Source: Sorghum bicolor
Taxonomy: Eukaryota; Streptophyta; Magnoliopsida; Poales; Poaceae
Assembly: GCF_000003195.3 (NCBI RefSeq)
Contig: NC_012871.2
Span: 45,699,845-45,763,844 of the forward strand
DNA length: 64,000 nt
Direction: 5' to 3'
In this document: in pieces, positions 21,666 to 32,026 of the stretch
Numbering within the stretch: position 1 is the first letter of the stretch
How the letters are laid out: the number at the start of each line of letters is the position of its first letter
Translations under genes and position numbers: made by a program
The notes under the pieces: model-generated
The model's input: the letters and a program-made list of their open reading frames with translations, nothing else
What the model was told of the DNA's origin: nothing
Database searches by the model: none

Positions 21666-22478
21666 TAGTACCCCATGCAGACTTAGGATACGATCAAAAT
21701 AGATCTTGGCATAGGTGGAGGCAGGATATAACAGTTTTACAGGCAAGAAGTGTGCTGTTTTGGTGAGACGATCCACTATGACCCAAATTGAATCAAAGCC
21801 TTTGGCTGTCTTGGGCAATCCTACTATGAAATCCATACTTATATCATCCCATTTCCACGCTAGAATAGGCAAAGGTTGCAACTCTCCTGCGGATTTGAGA
21901 TGAATAGCTTTGACCTTTCGGCAGGTATCGCATTGGGCCACATAGCGAGCTATTTCTATCTTCATTTTTGTCCACCAAAACCTTTGTTTTAGGTCCTGAT
22001 ACATCTTATTGCTTCCCGGATGAATAGAATACCTCGTGGTATGAGCTTCATCCAGGATTTGTTGACATAGCTCAGGTACCTTTGGAACCACTAACCGGTT
22101 CTTGAACCAGATTACTCCTGCATCATCCACCTTAAAGTCTGTGGGTGCTCTATTAGAAATTTTCTCTTTAAGATATTTCATGCCTTTGTCTACCTTTTGT
22201 GCCTCTATGATTTGAGCGTCGAGATTAAAATCAATCTTTAGATTGGCAAGGCTTCCTTGGGAAATCATTTCTATCCCCAAGTTCTCTAGCTCTTGGGACA
22301 AAGTTATATCTCTAGGTGTCACTGTTAAGCAATTACACTGAGCCTTACGACTGAGGGCATCAGCTACAGAATCATATGTACTTGTTACCACATGAAATTC
22401 ATAACTTAGAACATATCTTACATACTTCCATTTATTTATCAAACACCAGTTCAACACACCAGAAACAAACGAGTACAA
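21666..22478 (-). pseudogene. Chromovirus pol fragment: RNase H end and integrase N-terminus
   Basis: The minus frame has the RNase H exit motif (VADALSRK) at about 22365, a linker, the integrase zinc-binding H2C2 domain (EAHTTRYSIHPG, then QCDTCRKVK) and the first catalytic Asp (SMDFIVGLPKTAKG). It ends at the copia insertion after LHGV. The first residues (22478 to about 22420) do not match pol, so the reading-frame start is not a real start. Reverse transcriptase is absent upstream: only 94 bp separate this fragment from the coiled-coil ORF. The pieces at 19744-19214 and 9381-8851 are its continuation. Confidence 0.82.
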
Positions 22479-22572
22479 CTTCTTAAACTGAAAGAAAACT
22501 CTATACTACAAACCTGACCCTACTACGGTTGACTAGGAATCCTACAACGACGTTGCCCGCGGTTTCACCGAA
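22479..22572 (-). other. Spacer between coiled-coil ORF and pol remnant
   Basis: About 94 bp of non-coding sequence. On the minus strand GTTTTCTTTCAG (near 22497-22486) resembles a 3' splice site, so the pol remnant may be reached by splicing rather than by frameshifting. Confidence 0.4.
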
Positions 22573-23277
22573 CTAGTCGGTGTGGCCAGAGCTGTAGCCC
22601 GGGTCGTCATTGCCATCGTCCTGATTAGCCCCCGGGTTGTCATCACCGGAGTCAGATTCCTCCCCGTCACTGAGGTCTTGGTCGGGTTCCCCGTCATCCG
22701 CCAACTCTCCATCCGTATCCATCTCTCCTTCGCCTGGAGGTGGATGGAGCTGATGATATAGGTCAAATGCAATATCACGATATTGCATTGCCAAGTCATT
22801 GACGGTGTCTAAATGATGTGCCAGCTCCAGCTTCTCCAACTGGAGCTGGTCCTCCCGCTGCCACGCAACATCCCGCTGCGCGGTGACCGTGGCCGCCATC
22901 TTCACGTACAGATCTTTAAGGTACTTGGCCTTGCCCAGCTTCGCATTCATCCTAGTCAGCTCGTGCCTGTGTGCGCTCCTGGCCTCTTCTTCTCGGGCAA
23001 TAGCGGCATTCCTCTCCTCCACCATACGGGACAACATGGCCTCACAGTTCTTTGTGGCTTGTTTTTCTTTGGCTAGTTGAGCTTTAAGTTCGCCGATCTC
23101 CATAACGTTGTACATCCTTTCTCTCATCACTTCGGTCAGCTCGGCGGACAACCTGTCCACCTCCTGCTGGGGCGGTGAACGGCTACTGCTTGCTTGATCA
23201 CATCGCGGGGCCATCTGGTGTTTAGGGACTCCTTTTGGACCAGTCCTCTTGCGCGGGGTCTGTTTCCAACAGCCCAT
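22573..23277 (-). CDS. Coiled-coil protein with a histone H3-tail-like N-terminus
   Basis: 234 residues on the minus strand. Residues 1-25 are basic and resemble the H3 tail: MGCWKQTPRKRTGPKG against H3 MARTKQTARKSTGGKA keeps K4, Q5, T6, R8, K9, T11, G12 and K14 in register. Then, after one extra residue, come P, K, Q and A. Residues about 40-175 are a long charged helix with coiled-coil character (EVDRLSAELTEVMRER, LKAQLAKEKQ). The C-terminus is a highly acidic tail with many Asp, Glu and Gly. There is no zinc knuckle or protease, so it is not a normal chromovirus Gag. The ATG follows TTCTACAGG, a splice-acceptor-like context. The ORF is intact despite the decay around it. It may be a chromatin-binding or chromatin-mimicking accessory protein; function unknown. 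Confidence 0.7.
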   Translation of the reverse strand: MGCWKQTPRKRTGPKGVPKHQMAPRCDQASSSRSPPQQEVDRLSAELTEVMRERMYNVMEIGELKAQLAKEKQATKNCEAMLSRMVEERNAAIAREEEARSAHRHELTRMNAKLGKAKYLKDLYVKMAATVTAQRDVAWQREDQLQLEKLELAHHLDTVNDLAMQYRDIAFDLYHQLHPPPGEGEMDTDGELADDGEPDQDLSDGEESDSGDDNPGANQDDGNDDPGYSSGHTD

Positions 23278-23656
23278 CCTGTAGAAGGTAAGTTTGGATT
23301 AGTAAGAGAGACCTTACGGGTTAGCAAGAAGGGGATTGATTCTATACAACCCAACCCAAACAAGGAGGAAGGAAATCTAACCGAATAATATATCATGATG
23401 CAAGCACGAACTTATGATTCCTATCAACAACTCATAACGGTAATACTTCAAAAATTTTTTACAACATAGGGCAATACTTTGTGTTGCTCCTCCATACCAC
23501 TTCAAAAATTCTAAGAAGACCTATAGACAGGGGTAAGATAAGACTAAATCGCCTGGACTCAAAATAGGCAAGTTTATAGCATTGGACCCAAATGATTTTG
23601 AAGTTTTTCAAAGGATACAACAGTCATCTTAGCAACGAATGCTCTGATACCAGCTA
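23278..23656 (-). other. Leader and primer-binding site of chromovirus B
   Basis: On the minus strand the LTR end TTCTGCCA is followed by TAGC and then the PBS TGGTATCAGAGC (23652-23641), complementary to initiator-methionine tRNA. The other ~360 bp are an untranslated leader that ends at the coiled-coil ORF. Confidence 0.8.
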
Positions 23657-26600
23657 TGGCAGAACCCCCTAAGTGTTTGGGCCCACCGGCACCTGTCATT
23701 GTCCCAAAGACCTCTAACGGTGATGCCGGGGATCCTCCCACTTTAGAAGTCCGATGAGCATCTCAGGACGCTCATTCCACCGCTACCTGGGGCGTATCAA
23801 ACAAGCTCGTCCTGACTACCAGCGATGGTCAATTAACAAAAATTTCTTCTCCTCGCCCTTACATGATAGCAAGTGGCCACCTTAACACCAGGATCATTCG
23901 TTGCAAAGACATTGCAGTATCACAGATGACACAAGACCAAAATAAGCTTTCAGAGTAAAATAGTGGAAGTGTTACATAACTTAATTTACAAAAGTAGTTC
24001 TTCCAAATAGTAGAGTGTTATTACAAGCCAGGTCCAGCGGAGCAACTTAAACTTTAAAACACCGATTACAAATTTACAGACCCTGCCCATGGGTCACGCT
24101 CACTCTTCCTCGTCGTCAACCTCGACGACGGTCACACAACAGGGTCCGAAACAAGTCGGCTCCTGAGCTTCACCTGCAACAGGGGTTATAAAACCCTGAG
24201 TACGGGAGTACTCAACAAGACTTACCCGGAGGAAAAAGAGAAGAAATTAGGAATGCAGGCTTGGGGTAGGCAAGGAGTGGCTGAGCAAGGAGCCAAAATG
24301 TTTTGCCAAAAAGCTTACTAATAGTGCATCCTTACTTTCAAGTTTTACCCGCGAATTCCTCTCCTTAAGAGGCCGAGGAGTTCGAGGACAGTCTATCTAG
24401 TTGCCTCCCACAGACAAGTCTGTGAGTTCTTAGTCCTCAATTAAAGTATTATTTATCCAACGGCCATAGCTTCATGTCACTCTGAGTCCGGGAATTGGGA
24501 TCCGAACCTCATGACACATTTTCCCTTTTCTCATTTTATCACTTAGTTGCATAGTCATCTACGATGAGGGTCGAAGGAATTGAGTCTCCCAATCGGGGAG
24601 CAACGACGATTCGAATTGCTTAGCAATCCAGCTGGAGTTCCTAACCACCCGACGTATGTAGAACCAAATCTTGCATATGTCAACCCAAATCAAGCTCTCC
24701 CCAAATTTGACCAGGTTCGCGGCACCCGAGAGCATAGTACTCCACCCTCCTACAGCCGATCTAGATGTTTCCCAGTCATCTCAGATCCGTAAGGTGGGTA
24801 CACGCTACTCTCGCCATCGCTCCACGCCCAGTGCGCGAGTAGCTATTCGCGTCGAGGGATCACAAGACCGGGCTTACCGAGGGCAAGTGGCTAGTACTAT
24901 AAATTCTCAACCCAGCAGGCCATCAACGGACCGGTCCTTAACCGACACAGTTGGAGACACTACTTTAAGTCTCCATTCTTAAAGCAAGTCCACCGACCGG
25001 TCTCAAGTTGAAACATCATTGACCATAAGTGTATTCCACAACAACCCTTCAAACTTTCTTGTTTGAAAACCTATCTAGTAGCAGGGCTAAGCATCACTAC
25101 GTAGTTTTAAAACAAAACAGGTGCCAAGGACAAGATAACAAATATCAAGGTAGTAAATGCAGCAAGTAGGTTAACCCAATTCTCAACTACCTAATGCAGC
25201 ATTTTCAATTCATAAGTGATAAAGGATTTAAAACATTCAAGGAGGGGTTAATGCATCCGGGGCTTGCCTTGGTTGCAGGGCAGAGTGGGACCCTCGGAGA
25301 CTTCCCAAGTCTCGGATCCTACTTCCTCGAACGGAGCACCGACCTCGGGGTTCGGTTCAACGGTCGCTCCTTCGGTCACATGCACTACACGTACAATAAT
25401 GAATGCTCATGATATGCATATGACGAATATGCAAAAAGGGACCAAGTTAAATACAACTGGCCTCCTCAGTGCAACACAGAATAAACAATAATTAAAGTTG
25501 TTTAACATCTTAGTGTCTTTACCCAAGAGGTTGCATCTGTAAATTAGTACTTTTCTTAATTCATAATTATCCTAAATTAACTAATTATTAATCCTATTTA
25601 CCTTAATTAACTCTTAATTAATTATTAATGACAGTAATTAAGCATTAAGGCCAAACAATAATTAAATGCCAAAGGCCATTAAGGTTAATGACCTTAGGTC
25701 ATCACATAATCCCAAAGTCACCCAAATTCTAATTTTGAGAATTTAACTAATTATTACCTAATTATCCTAGAATTATTATTTAATTACCAAATAGGGGTTT
25801 AATAATATTTCATTCAAACATTATCCAAATGCCACCAAATTTTGTGTGGAGCCAGGGAATAATATTCAGAGGCATCCCACAAATTTTGGTGATTTTTGGA
25901 CATATAAATAAATTATTAAAAATCCTAGAAGTTGTATTTACTAATTAAAAGAGGCAATTTTTATACACATGCAAACTACCCCAAAATAAAACTTAACATT
26001 TTTCCTGTGTTCTACTTATTCTATGGAACCTATACAAAAATTTTCATACTTTTTAGATTAGCACATGATTTATTACACAAATTCAAATATGAAGCAAAAA
26101 CTGCATAAAAAGAAAAAGAAAAAAACACTGCGCAGCGAGCGGCCGAGAAATCGGCCCGCAGGCCGGCCCACTCCCGCTCGGCCCACGCGGGCGCTGCGTG
26201 TGCCCTCGCCTCCACTCAGATGTCGCTGACAGCGGGTCCCGCTTGTCAGCTTCGTCTTCAAGCTTCGGCCTGCCGAATCGACGGCGCGACCGAGCCATCC
26301 GCGCCACCTCTGCCCCTCGCGACTCGCTGGTCGCGTTCTCCACTCCAAGGCGCACCTCTGGACACCCTTTGCACCCCCTCTCTCCTTCCCAAGCCCCCAC
26401 GACCACGGACACGGCGGACGGCCGCCTCGGCCGGGCAAACGCCGGCCACTACGCTCGAGTAGAGCGCGAATTGAACAGCGCAAAAGCATCGGTGGCTCAC
26501 CGCGATTCCAACGGAGCAAGAAGCGGCAGTGGAGAGGCTCTGAGTGATGCTGGCCACGGTGGAGTGTCCACGGCGGCGTTTCGGCTGGGGTTGGAGAAGA

Positions 26601-27639
26601 ACGGCTCGGGTTGGAGCTATAGTAGGGTAGAGCTTGAGCTCAGGGGCGCAAACGGTTGCGGGGTTCTTGGCGGAGTTGGGAGCAAGAGCTCGGGGATGAA
26701 GAAGCTAAGGAAACGGTGAATTTTGGTGGCGCAGCGGGGTCGTCGGCGTTGGGCGAAAAAGAGAAAAGCAAGGCGGCCGCCGGGGGCTTGTCCACTTCAC
26801 GGCGGGCTCACGCAGCCAAGCAGCTGCGTGGCTGGGCGCGTGGCGGCACGCGTGAAGGCGGCGCCTGCCCGCCCTGCGGCCGCAGTGGACGAGCTCGTGA
26901 TCCCCATCAGATCACTGTTGCCCTCCCTTATCTCCTCTCCTCTATTTTTTGTGAAATTCGACCAAAATTTGAACTACAGTCAAAAACCCACCAAAACAAA
27001 AGTTGTTCAGAATTTTACAAGCTATAAGCCATATTTTGGTGACCAGAGCTAATTTTGAGTGGAACATGATGAATTTAACCAAACAGTTTGAGGTTCAAAA
27101 TCCATTTTGGGGAAATTCAAATTTTTGAATTGGGGCAGATCAGGATTTCCAAAATTACTTTTGATTTTTCCAAACAACTTGAAAAACTCCCAACATGAAA
27201 GTTGTTCAACTTTTTGAGCTCTACAAGTTTCATGTTGGTCACTTTTCAAAATTCCACATAGATTTTGAAATGGAGGTTCAAATTGGAAAAGGGGACCCTT
27301 TCTGGAAATCTGTATTTTCAAAATTACTTTGAATTTTGTATTGAAACTTCAAAAACTCAAAACACCAAAGTTGTACCTCTTAACAAGATCTACAACTTTT
27401 CTTTTGAACTCCACCTCAAATTTTGCTTGGTTTTTAAATTGTGCAAAAGGGGGCGATTCTAGGGTTCAAAAATCAGGGTTTCCCCCCTAATCCTTCGGAA
27501 ATCTTTCACCCTAGGGTTTTAGCAACCAACACAAGCATCAATACACACTATAAACACACTTTAGATCCCTAAGCACAACCAATCAAAATAAACTTGTTTT
27601 AAGTTGATGCATAATAAGGTGCTTTGCAGGTATGCGATG
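23657..27639 (-). repeat. 5' LTR of chromovirus B (right copy, main part)
   Basis: With 40052-40107 it makes a ~4.04 kb LTR, near the length known for Retand-type elements. It is collinear with the left LTR from 24744 onward; 23657-24743 is the U5-side part whose left counterpart lies outside the window. The GC-rich island is at 26120-26890. T1 interrupts the LTR 56 bp before its terminus. Confidence 0.88.
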
Positions 27640-28335
27640 TGTTGACACCATTTTTGGGCACGTGTCTAGGATGGCAGGATAAGGTGGCAGTACGATGTTT
27701 ACAAAGTGGGTTGCCGATGAGGATGGTTGCCGATGAGGGAGAAGTTGAACGTGACTAGGTCCACATGCAGTAATATGGTGCCGATGGCTAGATAAGAAAG
27801 TCTGCCGATGACTATGGCAAAGGGTCTGCCGATGATGCAAAGAGGGAGTCCGGAAGGTGCCGGTCGTTATGTGGAGGAGTTTCGGTTTGTCACGAGGGAT
27901 AGTTTTGTTATTTCCTTAATTATTTGCATCGTTTTGTATACGGATTCCGTGTAATTTGGAATTCGAATTCTAATCGTGTCTGGTTGTAGCTCTTTGAGCA
28001 GGGTATAAATATAGACCCTAGGGCCTTGTAATAAAAAATGAATCAATGAATCAAACACACGTTTTTACTCATATTCCAGCATTTACTTTTCGACGACTTC
28101 GTCATACTTTTTCCTTTTGTTACGAGTTCTTAGGAATTCGTCGACTTAAGCTCGGCGTGTTCTCAAGTTCCGCGTGAGTACCTCTTAGCCGTGACATCCG
28201 GGCGCATCGCTGTTGTCAGGACTAAAGTATTCGAGTTATCACCTTTGCCGATAGCAAGGTCAAATCGGCTGGCACGCCTTAACGTTTGAATCGGGTATTA
28301 GCCCTTTGTGTTTGCAGATCAGTTTTGCATCAACA
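27640..28335 (+). repeat. 5' LTR of T1
   Basis: 696 bp. TATAAATA at 28004-28011 is the likely TATA box and AATAAA at 28030-28035 a polyadenylation signal. It has about seven GCCGAT/ATCGGC hexamers, mostly as TGCCGATG. Confidence 0.93.
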
Positions 28336-28342
28336 CATCTTT

Positions 28343-28360
28343 TGGCACGCCCGGTGGGAC
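28343..28360 (+). other. Primer-binding site of T1
   Basis: TGGCACGCCCGGTGGGAC starts eight bases after the LTR end. This PBS phrase is common in grass Tat-lineage elements; I cannot name the tRNA with certainty. Confidence 0.65.
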
Positions 28361-28382
28361 AGGATTCAAGATCAAGATCAAC

Positions 28383-31300
28383 ATGTCGATCTCTGACCTC
28401 GATCAAGAGAACGTCATCCCCGTGACGGAGGCCAACCTCAAGGATGAGCAGAAGCAAGCTATTGCCCAAGCCATGGAAGAGTTCAAGCAGCAATGCCTGA
28501 GGTCTTTTAGCATAAACAGGAGCGGCGAAGTGGTCCAGAAAGATGCACTGCCGGCACCACGGCAGGTTACCTTTGACGCCAATCCTGGCAAGCTTCAAGA
28601 TATGGTTGACAATGCCAACAATCGAGCGTTGATTAACCAAGCTGGTGTACTGTCTAATACGGTTTTCAATGCCGTGGCAAGAACTTTCAAGGAAGGACTT
28701 CCACCAGATTATGTGGGCCCCTCCCATCATCAGCCAACGGCACCAGAGGTCACGGCTCCATCGGCTGCCTTGACGACTGCAAGTGCACAATCTGCCGTCC
28801 CTCCAAGTACATCGGGGACTACTGGTGCACTATCTATGCCGATGACAACCAACCCACAAATTTCAGTTGGGCAGCATAAACTGACAACAGATATGTTGGC
28901 ATCGGCAATGTCAGGGTTGACTCTTCCTCCCAACTGGTGGGGTTACGGTATGCCTCCAGAGTTGACACCGGGAACATCACAAATAACTGACATGAGGGGC
29001 AAAACTTCTATGACATCGGCACCTCCCAATGCGCCGGTGAACCAGAGTCCTCGGTATACCACAACTACTACTGCAAGGCCTCACACTGGAAATCCTCAAG
29101 ATTCAATGTTCCAGATGCCCAACGCATTGGCAGAGTCAATGCTGATGCAACAGAGGTCTATGGCCCAGTCGGGGTATGTCAATTCAACGACGGTACCCAA
29201 TTACCAATCATCGGCAGCACCTATGCCGATGAACGCTAATAATGGATGGCTTGGACAGCAAGCCTTTCCACAATCGCCCCAGCAGAGTTACCAGACTACA
29301 GGGTTCCAGCAAGGGCAGGTCTATCCCGGGTTCCAAGGTCAGGGGATTCCCAACCAGCCAATGAATTTTGGACAGCAACTCGGAGGACAGCCAATCGGTG
29401 GACAGCAGTTTGGTGGTCCGCAGATTGGAGGACAGGTGATCAATACAATGTTCCGTGCAGATCACGTCCCGAACAGACACGTGGAGGTTCGCCACCAAGT
29501 GCCAGATCCGCAGCCGCCTCATCGGCAAGATGCCGATGCATATTGGGCCGATAAGATTGCTGAAGTAATGAGGGAACAATTTGGGATAAAACCCAAAGTC
29601 AACACTTATTCTTATCGGACACCGTATCCTCCCGCGTATGATTTGATCCCGCTTCCACATCGGTACAAGGTACCGGATTTTACAAAGTTTTCCGGGCAGG
29701 ACGACACGTCAACCATGGAGCATGTCAACAGGTTCATCATTCAATGTGGAGAGGCTGGTAACAGGGACGAATTGAGGGTTCGTCTATTTTCATCATCATT
29801 GTCTGGATCGGCCTTTATTGGTTCATATCATTACCTCCCAACTCAGTAATTACTTGGGCCGATCTAGAGAAGCAATTCCACAAATACTTCTTCTCGGGGG
29901 TTCATGAGAAGAAGATCACCGACTTGGTCAAGTTGAGGCAACGTAATGATGAGTCGGTTGAGGGTTTTGTGCAGAGGATACGAGAGGTCAAGAATAAATG
30001 CTATAGCTTGGTTCTGGATGATCGGCAGCTGGCCGATTTGGCTTTCCAGGGTTTGTTGCCACATATCAGGGATAAGTATGCCTCTCAGGAGTTCGAAAGT
30101 TTAAGTCATTTGGTGCAGAGGATTTCTGATCAAGACATCAAGCCTTTCGAGCCTAAAAGAGCATGGAATAGGAAAGTGTCATTTGTCGATGAAGCAACAA
30201 GCTCAGATTCTGATGAAGAACCAGTAATCGGCTTGGCAGAGTGGGTAAAAAACAAGAAGTCGATGTCTTGTCCTTTTGGGCAGAAGGAACCAGAGAAGTT
30301 TGCTTTTGACACCGCTAAGGCTGATAGGATATTTGACTTTCTACTTCAGGAAGGTCAGATCAAACTGTCACCTAACCATGTGATCCCATCGGCAGAAGAG
30401 TTGAAGAGGATGAGATATTGCAAGTGGCATAATGCAACTTCCCATGACACCAACGAGTGCAAAGTATTCAGACAGCAGCTGCAATCGGCTATAGAGTCAG
30501 GGAGAATCAAGTTTGACAGTTCCAAAGCCCAGAAGCCGATGAAGATAGACCAACATCCTTTCCCGACAAACATGTTGGATGCTAAGGGGAAGGCTAAGGT
30601 CTTAACATCGGAGACAGCTGAGAAGAGTGCATCGGTAGATCCTCAGCATCAAGTTACTACTGCCGATGCAAGAAGTAAGGGCTTGGTCCAGGAAGGAACT
30701 AGCTCAGGAAGGCCTCCTCGATCTGGTATCGTCATAACTCATAGAAGGCCTCGAGAAAAATGGCAACAATGGGAAGATCGGTATCGGCGCCAGCAGGAAG
30801 ATTATCGACGGGAAGAAGAAAGACGCCGACAGGAGTGGAATCGGCACAGGGATCATTGGAATTGTCCATTCTTCATCCATTGTTGGGAGGAAAATATAAA
30901 GCTTCCTACTGTCAGAGACTGCCCTGAGTGCAACGGTTATGATCGGTACGATGGGATCGATCGGCATTATCATGATGATGAACGGCGATTTAATGGGCCG
31001 ATCAGAGGAAGGGTGTCAGTTCATGACCGGCTGGGGGGCAGATTTAGTGGGCACGACAGACTTAGTGACCGTGTCCAGTATTTTCCCAGGAACCAAGAAG
31101 AGCTCGAGGAAATGGCTGATGCGCGGGTTCCCGATGAATTCATATTTTGCAGGGATGCTAACACGCATCGTATGGAGTCAAGGGAGAACCGACGCCCGAC
31201 GGCAAGGCAAAGGCCACTTCCTCCATGGTGCCCTGGAGGATTAACCAAGACACAGAAAAAGAGATTGCAACGTGAAAGGCAAGAAGAGCTAAACAAGGGA

Positions 31301-32026
31301 GAGAACTCTGGAAGTCGGCAGCCGTCAGACACTAAGAGGGAAGGTCCATCGGCAGGCGTCAACATGGTCTTCATGTTGCCGATGGAGTTTCTTGCACCAG
31401 CCAGTGATGATGAGTTGGAATTTTCTGATCAGATAGCTCAGTTGGCTCTGGATCCGATGACGGCTATCTTTGAGAAACCTGCCGATGACGAGAGGCAGCA
31501 TCTTAAAGCTCTGTTCCTCAAAGGAAGGGTTGATGGGCAGCCAATGACCAAGATCCTAGTTGATGGTGGAGCTGCTATTAATATTATGCCGTATGCAGTA
31601 TATCGGAAGCTTGGGAAAGGGGATCAAGATTTGACCAAGACCGATATGATGCTCAAAGACTTTGAAGGAAACGTGTCTCCAGTCAAGGGGGCGATATGTG
31701 CAGAGTTGACCATCGGCAGCAAAACCTTGCCGACAACTTTTTTCGTGATCAGCGGAAAAGGTGCTTACAACTTATTATTGGGAAGAGATTGGATTCATGC
31801 CAATTGTTGTATCCCATCTACAATGCATCAATGCTTGGTTCAGTGGGTAGGTGACAAGATTGAGATTGTCCCAGGAGATTCTTCTTATGTTATCGCATCG
31901 GCAGAAGCGGATACTTACGAAAGGACCAGGTGCATTTCAGGAGAAGTTTGGGAGAAAGATTTTCTCAAAGTTGCCGATTATGAGATTCCACCGATCCAAG
32001 CAGTCGGTTCTGACGACGGTTTTTAA
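28383..32026 (+). pseudogene. gag-pro: Gag-protease polyprotein of T1 (one frameshift)
   Basis: ATG 28383 opens a frame to 29849 rich in Gln, Pro, Met and Gly. It ends in the capsid-type domain (HRYKVPDFTKFSGQDD...HVNRFIIQCGEA). A one-base loss near 29811-29816 shifts the frame; the capsid domain continues at once in the next frame (SLPPNSVITWADLEKQF, then LRQRNDESVEGFVQR). Further on: a Tat-type short zinc-like motif CKWHNATSHDTNEC, basic Arg-rich stretches, and an aspartic protease with active site ILVDGGAAINIMPY and flap/end motif YNLLLGRDWIHAN. DGG instead of DSG/DTG is typical of this lineage. The stop overlaps the ATG of the RT frame at 32026. Confidence 0.85.

Noticed and set aside
23641..23652. 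Possible tRNA gene at GCTCTGATACCA
   Set aside because: Only the 12-nt complement of a tRNA 3' end is present, next to an LTR end. It is a primer-binding site on the minus strand.
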